A stretch of 38,828 bases of DNA from Nitrospirota bacterium (GCA_037386965.1 JARRLN010000002.1:75443-114270); one strand, 5' to 3'; shown: positions 8,869-17,050, numbered from the stretch's first letter. Notes: generated by a model not told the origin, from the letters alone. A program made the numbers and translations.

Positions 8869-10269
8869 ATGGGAAAGACACTGCTCATAGTAGAGGACGA
8901 AGAGACCCTGAGGGAGTCCCTCCAGAGGCTTTTCACCCGCGAGGGCCTCGCCGTGGATACCGCGGCCTCGGGGGAGGAGGCCATGGAGGCCTATGCCGAA
9001 AAGTCCTTCGACGTCGTCCTCTCCGACATCATCCTCCCGGGGATGGACGGCATAGAGATGATGGAGGCGATGCGTCGGCAGAGCTCCGGGCAGATATTCA
9101 TCGTCATGACCGCCTATGCCTCCCTGGAGACGGCCGTGCGGGCCCTCCGCCTGGGCGCCTACGACTATATCACCAAGCCGGTCATGCACGAGGAGATAAA
9201 GCAGGTCGTCCGGCACGCCCTGACCCAGCAGAGGCTCTACCGGGAAAACACCCTTCTCAGGCGGCAGATAAAGGACTACGATTTCTCCGACGTCATCGGA
9301 GAAAACCCGGCCCTTCTGGCGATTGTCCGGGAGGTCCGCAAGGTGGCCGACACCCGAAGCACGGTGCTGCTTCTGGGGGAGACGGGCACCGGAAAGGAGC
9401 TTTTCGCCCGGGTCATCCACCGCAACAGCTCCCGCCGGGAGAGGCCCTTCGTCCCCATCAACTGCTCCACCATCCCGGAGGCCCTGCTGGAGAGCGAGCT
9501 TTTCGGGCACGCGCGGGGGGCCTTTACCGGGGCGGTGGCCTCCAAGTCGGGGCTCCTGGAGGAGGCCGAAGGAGGGACGATTTTCCTCGACGAGATAGGC
9601 GACATGCCCCCGGCGCTTCAGGCGAAGCTCCTCAGGGTCCTGGAGGACCAGGAGATCCGCCCGGTGGGCAGCACCAAGACCAAGAAGATAGACATCCGGC
9701 TCATCACCGCCACGAACAAGGACCTCTGGGAGGAGGTGCAGCACGGCGAGTTCCGCGAAGACCTTTTCTACCGGGTCAACGTCATCTCCCTTCACCTGCC
9801 GCCCCTGAGGGAGCGGAAGGAGGACATTGCGGCGCTTGCGGCCCACTACCTCTCGCGCTACGTCCGGGAGCTGGGCCGCGAGCCCAAGGAGCTCTCGCCC
9901 GAGGCCCTCTCGGCCCTGGCCGCCTATGACTGGCCCGGCAACGTCCGGGAGCTTCAGAACGTCCTGGAGAGGGCCGTCCTCATCGCCGAGGGCCCGGCCA
10001 TCAGCAAGGAGCACCTGCCGGAGAACGTGACCGGCAGGGGCTCCTTCTTCGACGACTCCGTCACCCGGGAGCTCTCCATCGAGGGCTACACCAGGGCCTT
10101 CATCCAGAACTACCAGCACCTGTACAGCGAGCAGGAGCTGGCCGAGAAGCTGGGCATCACCCGGAAGACCCTCTGGGAGAAAAGGAAGAAATGGGCCCTC
10201 AAGCGGCCCTCTCCCCCCGAGGGCGGAGGCCGGCCTCCGGGAGGGGACGGCCCCGGAGACGGTTACTAA
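8869..10269 (+). CDS. NtrC-family sigma-54-dependent response regulator (CbrB-like)
   Basis: A 466-residue activator. The receiver domain (about 1-120) has Asp53 in SDIILPGMDG as the phospho-acceptor, with the acidic pair ED at 9-10 and Lys in ITKPV. The AAA+ domain (about 140-370) has Walker A GETGTGKE, the sigma-54-contacting loop GAFTGA (about 217-222), Walker B IFLDEIGDMPP and an arginine-finger region. A Fis-type HTH is at about 405-445 (EQELAEKLGITRKTLWEKRKKW), followed by a short Pro/Gly tail. GAFTGA is intact, so it should activate sigma-54 RNA polymerase. It is co-transcribed with the symporter-kinase, its evident partner. The GTTAC/GTAAC sites at 10262-10301 and 20366-20413, each before a -24/-12 promoter, are its most likely targets. 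Confidence 0.94.
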   Translation: MGKTLLIVEDEETLRESLQRLFTREGLAVDTAASGEEAMEAYAEKSFDVVLSDIILPGMDGIEMMEAMRRQSSGQIFIVMTAYASLETAVRALRLGAYDYITKPVMHEEIKQVVRHALTQQRLYRENTLLRRQIKDYDFSDVIGENPALLAIVREVRKVADTRSTVLLLGETGTGKELFARVIHRNSSRRERPFVPINCSTIPEALLESELFGHARGAFTGAVASKSGLLEEAEGGTIFLDEIGDMPPALQAKLLRVLEDQEIRPVGSTKTKKIDIRLITATNKDLWEEVQHGEFREDLFYRVNVISLHLPPLRERKEDIAALAAHYLSRYVRELGREPKELSPEALSALAAYDWPGNVRELQNVLERAVLIAEGPAISKEHLPENVTGRGSFFDDSVTRELSIEGYTRAFIQNYQHLYSEQELAEKLGITRKTLWEKRKKWALKRPSPPEGGGRPPGGDGPGDGY

Positions 10270-10301
10270 AAGTAACCGCCCTCCCCGTAACATAACGTAA
10301 C
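10262..10301 (+). promoter_or_regulatory. Upstream activator sites (GTTAC/GTAAC) for the DUF294#1 operon
   Basis: A perfect inverted repeat GTTAC-taaaa-GTAAC at 10262-10276, overlapping the stop codon of the regulator gene, is followed by GTAAC-ataac-GTAAC at 10287-10301. The last block ends about 120 bases before the -24 GG of the sigma-54 promoter, a normal enhancer distance. The same arrangement recurs before acs. The half-site resembles the GTTAC elements I recall for pseudomonad CbrB; that comparison is from memory. Confidence 0.7.
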
Positions 10302-10399
10302 GCGCCCGCCTTTCTCTTATCTCCGGGCGCCGTGCGTCGTCGCCGTGAATCCTCTTACATCGCTGTAATTCTTGAAGATACCGGCGGCTCCCTCCGTGC

Positions 10400-10418
10400 G
10401 GGCCTGCCGGGCAGGCCC
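10400..10418. repeat. Inverted repeat just upstream of the -24 element
   Basis: GGGCCTGC (10400-10407) and GCAGGCCC (10411-10418) form an 8-bp palindrome with a three-base centre, three bases before the -24 box. The same two octamers occur in the opposite order at 20317-20339 near acs. It could be a protein site or a chance GC-rich hairpin. Confidence 0.4.
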
Positions 10419-10420
10419 CT

Positions 10421-10436
10421 TGGCACTTAATTTGCT
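10421..10436 (+). promoter_or_regulatory. Sigma-54 (-24/-12) promoter of DUF294#1 operon
   Basis: TGGCACTTAATTTGCT matches the consensus TGGCAC-N5-TTGCT, with GG (10422-10423) and GC (10434-10435) separated by exactly ten bases. A start about 12 bases downstream, near 10447, lies just before the ATG at 10456. This excludes the upstream in-frame ATG at 10372 as the start when this promoter is used. Confidence 0.85.
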
Positions 10437-10455
10437 CATTTCCGAGTACGCCATC

Positions 10456-12342
10456 ATGCTCAAAGAGGAAACCATAGAGTTCATCAGGAGGATTCCGCCC
10501 TTCGACAGGCTTACCGAGGAGGAGCTGGCCGGCGTGGCCGAGGACGTCTCCATGGAGTACTACCCCAAAGGGGTAAAGATACTGACCCAGGACGGCCCCC
10601 CCAGCGAATACCTCCGGCTCATCAAGAAAGGCGGGGTCAAGGTCTACATAACCTCGAAGGAGGACAAGGACATCGTCATCGACTACCGCACCGAGGGCGA
10701 GCAGTTCGGCCTCCTGTCGCTCATCGGCGGGGACCGCTCCCGGGCCAACGTGCTGGCCGTCGAGGACACCATCTGCTATCTCATCGGCAAGGAGAAGGTG
10801 CTGGCCATCCAGCAGGGAAACCCTGCGGTCAACGAGTTCTTTCTCAAGTCCTTCTTCATCAATTTCGTCGACAGGGCCTATGAGGAGACCCGCCGCAGGT
10901 ACACCGGCCTGGCCGAGACCGAGCGCCTCCTGTTCACCACCACGGTGGGGGAGATAGTCAAGCGCGAGCCGGTCACCGGCGGCGAGGACATGTCCATACG
11001 GGAGGCGGCCCGGCGCATGGCCGAGAACAAGGTAAGCTCCCTGGTCATCGTGGGCCCGGCGGGCATCCCCCTGGGCATCGTCACGGACCGGGACCTCCGG
11101 GAAAAGGTGGTTGCCCGGGGCAGGGACCTCTCCGGCCCGGTCTCCTCCATCATGAGCTCCCCCCTCATACGGGTGGACGCCGACGAGTACTGCTTCGAGG
11201 CCGTCCTGAAGATGATGCGCTACAAGATCCACCATATCCTCGTCGTACAGAGGGGCGCCTTCAGAGGGGTCGTCACCAACCACGACCTCATGGTCCTTCA
11301 GGGCACCGCCCCCACCGTCCTGGTCAAGGAGATGGAGGGCATCCACAGCCTGGACTCCCTGGGGGAAACCACGGTGAAGATACACAAGTCCGTGGCCACG
11401 CTCCTGAGGGAGGGGGCCCGGGCGCAGAACATCACCGGCCTCATCACCGAGCTGGTCGAGAAGCTCCTGAACCGGGTGGTGGACATCCTGGAGAAGAAGA
11501 CCGGCCCCTCCCCCCTGCCCTACGCCCTCTTCATGCTGGGAGAGGGGGCCCGCCGCGAGCTTACTCTGGACCTGCCCATACGGATGGGCGTGGTCTTGGC
11601 CGACACCAACAACCTCAACGTCGTCAAGGCCGCCGAGGAGCACTTCGCCGCCCTCGTGGAGCGGCTCAACGCGGTCCTTCCGGCCTGCGGCTACCGGGGC
11701 GGCCGGGAGTGCATCGATGTTGAGAACGTGCAGAGCCTCGGAGACTGGAAGCACTTCTTCGACCGATGGGCCAGGGAGCCAGAGAGCTTCCCTCCCCAGG
11801 GCCCGTTCTTCGACATGCGGAGCATCAGGGGGGAGGACGCCTTCGTCCAGGAGCTGAGGGACCATCTGCTCAGCATCGCCCGCCAGAGCGAGGAGGTCAT
11901 GGACCTCCTGGCCGCCGAGACCGTGGAGAACCGCCCTCCCCTGGGGTTTTTCAGGCGCTTTGTCGTGGAGAAGTCCGGGGAGCACAGAAACGAGCTGGAC
12001 CTCTGCCAGAAGGGCATCCGGCCCCTGGTGGACGCCGTCAGGGTCTTCGCCCTCCAGAAGGGCATCGAGGACGTCTCCACCTTCCGGCGCCTGCTTGAGT
12101 TGAAGGACCGGCACGGGTTCGAGCTGGCCGGGGACGTCGAACAGGTGCTTGACTACCTGCTGGCGCTGCTCCTCCATGTGCAGCTCGGCCAGGCGGAGCG
12201 GGGGCTGGAGCCCGACGGCTTCGTCAATCCCGACAACCTCTCCCTGCTGGAGAAAAAGACCCTCAAGGAGTCCTTCCAGCTGACGGCCTCGCTCTTCGAG
12301 GTCATCGAGAAGAGCTACAAGACCGAGAGGGTATTGTCGTGA
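10456..12342 (+). CDS. cNMP-binding/CBS/DUF294 protein with degenerate nucleotidyltransferase motif (DUF294#1)
   Basis: A 628-residue cytoplasmic regulator. Residues about 15-135 are a cyclic-nucleotide-binding fold, about 165-285 a CBS pair (SSLVIVGPAGIPLGIVTDRDL and HILVVQRGAFRGVVTNHDL), about 290-450 a DUF294 nucleotidyltransferase-like domain, and about 450-628 the DUF294 C-terminal domain (FFDMRSIRGE, EKSGEHRNELDL). The family's catalytic signature GSxGR...TDQDxxLI is replaced here by GEGARRELTLDLPIRMGVVL (residues 362-381), so the Gly-Ser and the Asp pair are lost and transferase activity is unlikely. The following CPG-type motif has also diverged. The start is ATG 10456, downstream of the sigma-54 promoter; no clear ribosome site precedes it. 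Its stop overlaps the GTG of the exonuclease. DUF294/exonuclease/symporter clusters occur beside acetate-type symporters and CrbSR in other bacteria. Confidence 0.88.
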   Translation: MLKEETIEFIRRIPPFDRLTEEELAGVAEDVSMEYYPKGVKILTQDGPPSEYLRLIKKGGVKVYITSKEDKDIVIDYRTEGEQFGLLSLIGGDRSRANVLAVEDTICYLIGKEKVLAIQQGNPAVNEFFLKSFFINFVDRAYEETRRRYTGLAETERLLFTTTVGEIVKREPVTGGEDMSIREAARRMAENKVSSLVIVGPAGIPLGIVTDRDLREKVVARGRDLSGPVSSIMSSPLIRVDADEYCFEAVLKMMRYKIHHILVVQRGAFRGVVTNHDLMVLQGTAPTVLVKEMEGIHSLDSLGETTVKIHKSVATLLREGARAQNITGLITELVEKLLNRVVDILEKKTGPSPLPYALFMLGEGARRELTLDLPIRMGVVLADTNNLNVVKAAEEHFAALVERLNAVLPACGYRGGRECIDVENVQSLGDWKHFFDRWAREPESFPPQGPFFDMRSIRGEDAFVQELRDHLLSIARQSEEVMDLLAAETVENRPPLGFFRRFVVEKSGEHRNELDLCQKGIRPLVDAVRVFALQKGIEDVSTFRRLLELKDRHGFELAGDVEQVLDYLLALLLHVQLGQAERGLEPDGFVNPDNLSLLEKKTLKESFQLTASLFEVIEKSYKTERVLS

Positions 12343-13043
12343 CGACCCTTCTGGAGCGGATATTCGGACAGAGCACCAGGGAGCTCCCGGAAGCCGTGCA
12401 GTCGCACGCCCGGCTGAAAAAGGAGCTTTCCCTGGACACCCCCCTGGAGGAGGCGCACTTCGTGGCCTTCGACACGGAGCTGACGGGCCTGGACTTTAAG
12501 CGCGACTCCGTCATCGCCCTGGGGGCCGTCGCGCTCGAAGGGACGCGCATACTGCCGGGGAAGACCTTCTTCAGCCTGGTGAGGCCCGCAAGCTCCCTGA
12601 ACTCCGAAAGCGTGGTGGTGCACGGGATAACACATTCGGACCTCCGGGGGGCCCCGCCCCCGGAGGAGGCCCTCGAGGAGTTCGTCACCTTCATCGGCAA
12701 CGCCGTGCTCATCGGCCACTTCGTGCACATAGACCTGCATTTCCTGGACAGGGAGATGAAGAAGCTCTGGGGCCTGCCCCTCAAAAACCCCGCGGTGGAC
12801 ACGAAGGTCATCCATGACTGGCTCTACGAGAACGACTCCCGGTTTGCCCGCCACTGGCGGGGGATGACCCTGAAGGGCGACCTTTTCACCATGGCCCGGA
12901 AGTACGGCATCGACGTCCAGAGGCCCCACGACGCCCTGTACGACGCCTTCCTGGCCGCGCAGCTTTTCCAGCGCTTCGCCGCCTTCCTGCCGGAAAGCGG
13001 CGTTGGCACCCTGAAGGACCTGATAGCCATAGGGAAACCGTAA
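12339..13043 (+). CDS. DEDDh 3'-5' exonuclease (DnaQ-like)
   Basis: A 234-residue exonuclease-fold protein. ExoI is FDTELTGLD (Asp45, Glu47), ExoII is GHFVHIDLHFLDRE (Asp132 within it) and ExoIII is HDALYDAFLAA (His197, Asp202), so all four DEDD acidic residues and the His are present. The protein should be catalytically competent on nucleic acid or a nucleotide substrate. The GTG start overlaps the DUF294#1 stop (GTGA), which implies coupled translation. A PolC/epsilon-like exonuclease next to a CBS-DUF294 protein is a recurrent neighbour pair in symporter loci, but its role there is unknown. It has no polymerase-binding tail that I can see, so it is unlikely to be the replicative epsilon subunit. 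Confidence 0.87.
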   Translation: MTTLLERIFGQSTRELPEAVQSHARLKKELSLDTPLEEAHFVAFDTELTGLDFKRDSVIALGAVALEGTRILPGKTFFSLVRPASSLNSESVVVHGITHSDLRGAPPPEEALEEFVTFIGNAVLIGHFVHIDLHFLDREMKKLWGLPLKNPAVDTKVIHDWLYENDSRFARHWRGMTLKGDLFTMARKYGIDVQRPHDALYDAFLAAQLFQRFAAFLPESGVGTLKDLIAIGKP

Positions 13044-13142
13044 GCCACGGGGAGGGGGTGAGCAGACACAAGAGGGAGGGCCGAAGAGACGCTTCATCGT
13101 AGAAACGTCGAATCACGTGGATATCCGTAAAAGGAGGGAGTT

Positions 13143-15101
13143 TTGACAACCTCAACCATCTGGCTCTTTATTTTCGTTGCCGCGTACTGGGCCTACTGCA
13201 TCTTCTGGGGCATAAAGGGCGCCAGGCGGGCAAAGACCGCGTCGGACTACTTCATCGCGGGCCGGACCATCCCCATCTGGGTGTTCGTGCTCGCGGCCAC
13301 GGCGACGAGCTTCTCGGGCTGGACCTTCATGGGCCATCCGGGGCTGGTCTACCGCGACGGCTTCCAGTACGCCTATGCCTCCTTCTATGCCATTACGATC
13401 CCGTTCACGGGCGTTCTGTTTCTGAAGAGGCAGTGGATGCTGGGGAAGCGCTACGGGTACGTCACCCCGGGCGAGATGTTCCACGACTACTTCCGAAGCG
13501 ACGCCATGCGCATCCTGACCGTGGTGGTGGCCCTGTTCTTCTCCATCCCATACCTGGGCGTGCAGCTCAGGGCCTCGGGCTTCCTGTTCAACGTCCTTAC
13601 CGACGGGCTCCTGGGCGTTGAGGTGGGCATGTGGATGCTCTCGGCGGTGGTCGTCATTTACGTGGCCTCCGGCGGCCTGCGCTCGGTGGCCTACGTCGAC
13701 ACCCTGCAGGCCATTCTGCTGGCTTTTGGCATCCTGGCCATCGGGCTCATCACCTTGCACTTCGCGGGAGGGTTCGGCGCCCTGAACGACGGCATCGCCC
13801 GGATGGCCGAGCTCGACCAGAAGAGGACCCCGAACGGCTACAGCCACTACATCGCCATCCCCGGGGTCATCCAATGGGTGAAGTCCGGCCCCACCGCCGT
13901 CGGCGGAGCCTGGACGGGCATGATGGTGCTTTCGTACATGTTCGCCCTCATGGGCATCCAGTCGGCCCCGGCCTTCTCCATGTGGAGCTTCTCGAACAAG
14001 AACCCCCGGCCCTTCGCCCCGCAGCAGGTCTGGGCCTCCTCGGCCGGCATCGGGTTCATCCTCATCGTGTTCACGGCCATCCAGGGCATGGGCGCCCACC
14101 TCATCGGCGCGGACACCTCCCTGCTTCAGGCCGGCGTAGCCCTGGACAAGCTGCACCTGGGCGAGGACCTGATGCAGATGCCCGGCAAGCAGGGGATGGT
14201 GGTCCCGGCCCTCATCCACCTCATGTCCAACAGCGCTCCCTGGTTCGTGGGCCTTCTGGCCGTCTGCGCCCTGGCCGCCATGCAGTCCACGGGCGCGGCC
14301 TACATGTCCACGGCGGGCGGCATGCTCACCCGGGACCTGTACAAGCGCTACCTGAACCCCGGGGCCTCCCACGCCACCCAGAAGCTCTTCGGGCGCATAG
14401 GCGTTCTCATCATCACGGGCGCCGCCCTGGCCGTGGCCACCACCTCGCATGACGCCCTGGTTCTTCTGGGCGGACTGGCCGTCGCCTACGGCTTCCAGAT
14501 GTGGCCGGCCCTCATCGGCATCTGCTTCTGGCCCTTCCTGACCCGGAGGGGCGTCACCTGGGGGCTCATCGCGGGCATCATCGCCGTCACCCTGACCGAG
14601 TCCATCGGGCAGGCGTGGTTCGGCATCACGGCATGGGGGCGCTGGCCCCTGACCATGCACTCGGCGGCCTGGGGCATCTTCTTCAACCTGGGCATAGCCA
14701 TCATCGTCTCCCTCTTCAGTCAGGACAAGGAGGAACGGGAGCACAAGATGAAGTACCACGGGTTCCTGAAGGAGCACGCCTCCTTGCCGGTGGACAAGAA
14801 GAAGTTCGCCCCGCTGGCCTGGGGCATCACCCTGGTGTGGTTCTTCTTCGGCATCGGACCGGGCGCCGTGGTGGGCAACACCATCTTCGGCGGCCCCAAC
14901 GACTCCTCCACGTGGCTCTTCGGGATGCCCTCCATCTGGGCCTGGCACATCCTGTGGTGGGCCCTGGGCGTCGGCATGATGTGGTTCCTGGCGTACTTCA
15001 TGCGGATGTCCACGATGCCGGAGCGAGACATCACCGCCCTGGTGGAAGACATCGGCGACGTCAAGGTTGCCCGTCTGGACCTGGAGAAACCCGGGGTGTA
15101 G
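13143..15101 (+). CDS. Sodium/solute symporter family transporter
   Basis: A 652-residue inner-membrane symporter of the SSS family (PutP/ActP relatives), with about 13-14 hydrophobic helices. The N-terminal motif ASDYFIAGRTIPIWVFVLAA followed by TSFSGWTFMGHPG is the usual family TM1-TM2 signature, and a segment GGLRSVAYVDTLQAILL corresponds to the family's conserved TM5-6 region. The start is TTG at 13143, preceded by a strong Shine-Dalgarno AAAGGAGGGAG. It lies 99 bases after the exonuclease gene with no promoter or terminator that I can identify between them, so read-through from the sigma-54 promoter is likely. The substrate is inferred to be a small monocarboxylate because the circuit also controls acs. 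A strong hairpin terminator follows the gene. Confidence 0.9.
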   Translation: MTTSTIWLFIFVAAYWAYCIFWGIKGARRAKTASDYFIAGRTIPIWVFVLAATATSFSGWTFMGHPGLVYRDGFQYAYASFYAITIPFTGVLFLKRQWMLGKRYGYVTPGEMFHDYFRSDAMRILTVVVALFFSIPYLGVQLRASGFLFNVLTDGLLGVEVGMWMLSAVVVIYVASGGLRSVAYVDTLQAILLAFGILAIGLITLHFAGGFGALNDGIARMAELDQKRTPNGYSHYIAIPGVIQWVKSGPTAVGGAWTGMMVLSYMFALMGIQSAPAFSMWSFSNKNPRPFAPQQVWASSAGIGFILIVFTAIQGMGAHLIGADTSLLQAGVALDKLHLGEDLMQMPGKQGMVVPALIHLMSNSAPWFVGLLAVCALAAMQSTGAAYMSTAGGMLTRDLYKRYLNPGASHATQKLFGRIGVLIITGAALAVATTSHDALVLLGGLAVAYGFQMWPALIGICFWPFLTRRGVTWGLIAGIIAVTLTESIGQAWFGITAWGRWPLTMHSAAWGIFFNLGIAIIVSLFSQDKEEREHKMKYHGFLKEHASLPVDKKKFAPLAWGITLVWFFFGIGPGAVVGNTIFGGPNDSSTWLFGMPSIWAWHILWWALGVGMMWFLAYFMRMSTMPERDITALVEDIGDVKVARLDLEKPGV

Positions 15102-15119
15102 CCGGCTCCCCCCAGCCGA

Positions 15120-15157
15120 CCGTGCGCCGGGCGCCCCCCGGGGCGCCTGGCGCACGG
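15120..15157 (+). terminator. Strong hairpin terminator after the symporter gene
   Basis: Arms CCGTGCGCC-GGGCGCC and GGCGCC-TGGCGCACGG pair along about 16 positions with one mismatch and a short C/G loop, followed by CTTCCTCGTTT. The T-run is weak, but the stem is very stable and it sits 19 bases after the stop codon. Confidence 0.7.
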
Positions 15158-15171
15158 CTTCCTCGTTTATC

Positions 15172-15177
15172 TATAAT
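15172..15177 (+). promoter_or_regulatory. -10 element of the small membrane protein gene, probably leaderless
   Basis: A perfect TATAAT just after the terminator, ending five bases before ATG 15183. No good -35 is visible. Transcription starting about seven bases downstream would begin at the ATG. Confidence 0.5.
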
Positions 15178-15182
15178 AAAAA

Positions 15183-15431
15183 ATGCTCGTTTACTGGTAC
15201 GGCATCACCTCTTTTCTCCTGGGTGCGCTTCTTTTCTTCCCTACGCGGAAGTTCATCCTGGCCATGAGCATCAACCGCCACCAGCGCAAGACCGGCAGGG
15301 AGGCCACCAAGGAGGAGATAGCGGCCATCAGGCGCAAGGTCACCGTCCTGGCCGCCCTCCTCGCCGTCACCTTCGCCTTCGTGTACAACCGGGTCATCAT
15401 GACCAAATACTTCGGGGGCTTGGCCCAATAG
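15183..15431 (+). CDS. Small membrane protein downstream of symporter
   Basis: An 82-residue protein with two hydrophobic stretches, WYGITSFLLGALLFF near the N-terminus and VTVLAALLAVTFAFVY near residues 52-67. They are separated by a basic, probably cytoplasmic loop (RHQRKTGREATKEEIAAIRRK). I do not recognise a named family. Placement immediately downstream of a symporter suggests an accessory membrane subunit, although it has its own likely promoter behind a terminator. It lies one base before the ATG of the TPR gene, so those two are probably co-transcribed. Confidence 0.75.
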   Translation: MLVYWYGITSFLLGALLFFPTRKFILAMSINRHQRKTGREATKEEIAAIRRKVTVLAALLAVTFAFVYNRVIMTKYFGGLAQ

Positions 15432-15432
15432 G

Positions 15433-16002
15433 ATGACAAGAAACCAGCAGGCCGTCATCGCCCTCATCGTCCTTGCGGCCATAGGCGCGGTGGTTTACTA
15501 CTGGCGGGTGATAGTGCAGCAGACGCCGGGGGACTACGAGGTGCGCAAGGGGAATTACCGCCTGGAGGACGGCCGCTTCGAGCAGGCCGTAGAGGAGTTT
15601 TCGAAGGCCCTGGAGGAAAACCCCGACCACGAGAGGGCCCATCTGGGGCTGGCCATCGCCTATATGCAGATGGGAAAGCTCGACAAGGCCCTGGCCGCCT
15701 TCGACCGCACGATAGAGCTTGCGCCGGAGATGGCCGTCGCCTACGCCGACAGGGGCATCGTCAGGGACCGGATGGGCCGGTACGAGGAGGCCGTGGCGGA
15801 CTACCGCAAGGCCCTCGAGCTCAACCCCGACCTGGGGAAGGGCCCGGGATGGCTCTGGCGCTTCCTGAGGAACGTCTCGGAGAAGCCCCCCACCATCAGG
15901 GACCGCCTGGAGTACCTGGAGGCGGAGCTCAGAAACCCCCCCGGGGAGCGCCTCCTCCGCGTTCCCGAGGTCGACTCGAAGCAGCGCATGTACAAGAAAT
16001 AG
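15433..16002 (+). CDS. Membrane-anchored TPR protein
   Basis: A 189-residue protein with one N-terminal membrane anchor (AVIALIVLAAIGAVVYYW) and three tetratricopeptide repeats at about 35-140 (for example GRFEQAVEEFSKALEENPDH, GKLDKALAAFDRTIELAPEM and GRYEEAVADYRKALELNPDL). TPR arrays mount protein-protein interactions; the domain here should face the periplasm or cytoplasm depending on insertion, which the sequence does not settle. The C-terminal 45 residues are charged and outside the repeats. It starts one base after the preceding stop. No partner can be named. Confidence 0.85.
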   Translation: MTRNQQAVIALIVLAAIGAVVYYWRVIVQQTPGDYEVRKGNYRLEDGRFEQAVEEFSKALEENPDHERAHLGLAIAYMQMGKLDKALAAFDRTIELAPEMAVAYADRGIVRDRMGRYEEAVADYRKALELNPDLGKGPGWLWRFLRNVSEKPPTIRDRLEYLEAELRNPPGERLLRVPEVDSKQRMYKK

Positions 16003-16111
16003 CCGCCCGCCTCCGCCCGCTGGCCCTTGCGTGATTCCCCCTCCCCGGCTCCAAGGTGGCCCCATGCCTCCCGGCGGGCGCTCACCCCTTCATGCCCGGC
16101 CGCAAAAGGGC

Positions 16112-16117
16112 TATAAT
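16112..16117 (+). promoter_or_regulatory. Candidate -10 element for the OmpA-like lipoprotein
   Basis: TATAAT at 16112-16117, with no convincing -35. A second TATAAT lies at 16136-16141. Either would give a leader of roughly 120-150 bases before ATG 16268. The 265-base gap between the TPR and OmpA-like genes otherwise holds only a 43-codon frame, which I do not accept as a gene. Confidence 0.35.
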
Positions 16118-16267
16118 CAGGCTGACGGCATCCGTTATAATGGCTGGAGAGCCTGATTGCCGCCCCGCGGAGGGGCCGGGCGCGCAAGGCCGAACCCTCC
16201 GCAAAGCAGTCCCTGGCCAACGAGGTTTTCGCCAACACATAGAGACCGACATAGCGCGGAGGAAGAG

Positions 16268-16936
16268 ATGAAGAAAACACTGGCTGTAGTGACGATTCTC
16301 GGCTTTCTTGTCACCATGGGGTGCGAGTCCATGACCCGGGAGCAGAAAGGGGCCGTGATAGGCGCCGGAGGGGGGGCTGTGCTGGGGGGCCTCATCGGAC
16401 ATGCCGCCGACGAGACCGCCCTGGGCCTGCTCCTCGGGACGGCCATCGGGGGGCTGGCGGGAGCCTATATCGGCGACTACATGGACGAACAGGCCCAGCA
16501 GATGAAGACCGACCTTCAGAACATGCCGGGGACCCGGGTCAGGCGCGTGGGAGACGGGATTCTGGTCACCTTCGACTCCGACGCCACCTTCGCCTCGGAA
16601 AGTTCCACCCTCACCCCCGAGGCCCAGACGACCTTGAGAGAGATAGCCGGGACCCTCAAGGAGTATAAGGACACGAAGATCCTCATACAGGGGTTCACGG
16701 ATTCCCGCGGCTCGGAGGATTACAACAGGACGCTCTCGCTGAACAGGGCCCAGGCCGTGGCCTCCTACCTGGCCGAGCAGGGCGTCAACCCCCTGCGTTT
16801 CACGACCATCGGAATGGGCGAGTCCCATCCGGTCGCCTCCAACACGACGCCCGAGGGGCGCGCGAGGAACCGCCGGGTGGAAATCGGCATCTTCGCCAAC
16901 CAGAAACTGCAGGAAAGGGCCAGGGAGAGGTCCTGA
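16268..16936 (+). CDS. OmpA-family peptidoglycan-binding lipoprotein (YiaD-like)
   Basis: A 222-residue outer-membrane lipoprotein. The signal ends in lipobox VTMGC (Cys19). A glycine-zipper region (about 28-70, GAVIGAGGGAVLGGLIG and GTAIGGLAGAYIG) is followed by an OmpA C-terminal domain (about 93-213) with the conserved GFTDSRGSEDYNRTLSLNRAQ and NRRVEI motifs that bind diaminopimelate in peptidoglycan. The start is ATG 16268 with GGAGGAAGAG just upstream; an upstream in-frame TTG at 16157 is rejected because the signal peptide begins at 16268. It probably tethers the outer membrane to the cell wall. It is monocistronic, converging on the phosphate-transporter operon. Confidence 0.9.
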   Translation: MKKTLAVVTILGFLVTMGCESMTREQKGAVIGAGGGAVLGGLIGHAADETALGLLLGTAIGGLAGAYIGDYMDEQAQQMKTDLQNMPGTRVRRVGDGILVTFDSDATFASESSTLTPEAQTTLREIAGTLKEYKDTKILIQGFTDSRGSEDYNRTLSLNRAQAVASYLAEQGVNPLRFTTIGMGESHPVASNTTPEGRARNRRVEIGIFANQKLQERARERS

Positions 16937-17050
16937 GCCTCCCCGTCCGCACGCGCACGCCATCCTGGGGTGCGCGCGCGAGGGCTCTCCAGATTTCGGC
17001 TGACGGGGACGTGATGAGCCACGGATCCCCCGCCTCCCTGAGAGGGGCGG

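Noticed and set aside
10372-10455. N-terminal extension of DUF294#1 from the in-frame ATG at 10372
   Set aside because: It would span the sigma-54 promoter and the inverted repeat, and the extra residues do not resemble the family N-terminus.
5851-12177. A very long open frame (over 2,000 codons) on the minus strand opposite the sensor, regulator and DUF294#1 genes
   Set aside because: It lies antisense to three genes with clear motifs. Its His/Gly/Asp-rich composition is the usual artefact of the high-GC complementary strand.
16140-16271. A 43-codon plus-strand frame ending in an ATGA overlap with the OmpA-like gene
   Set aside because: The start lies within a TATAAT sequence, the peptide is Arg/Pro/Gly-rich, and the downstream gene has its own good ribosome site.
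16951-16980. GC-rich inverted repeat (CGCGCAC ... GTGCGCG) after the OmpA-like gene
   Set aside because: It has no T-run and a long loop; it could act as a weak bidirectional terminator, but the evidence is insufficient.
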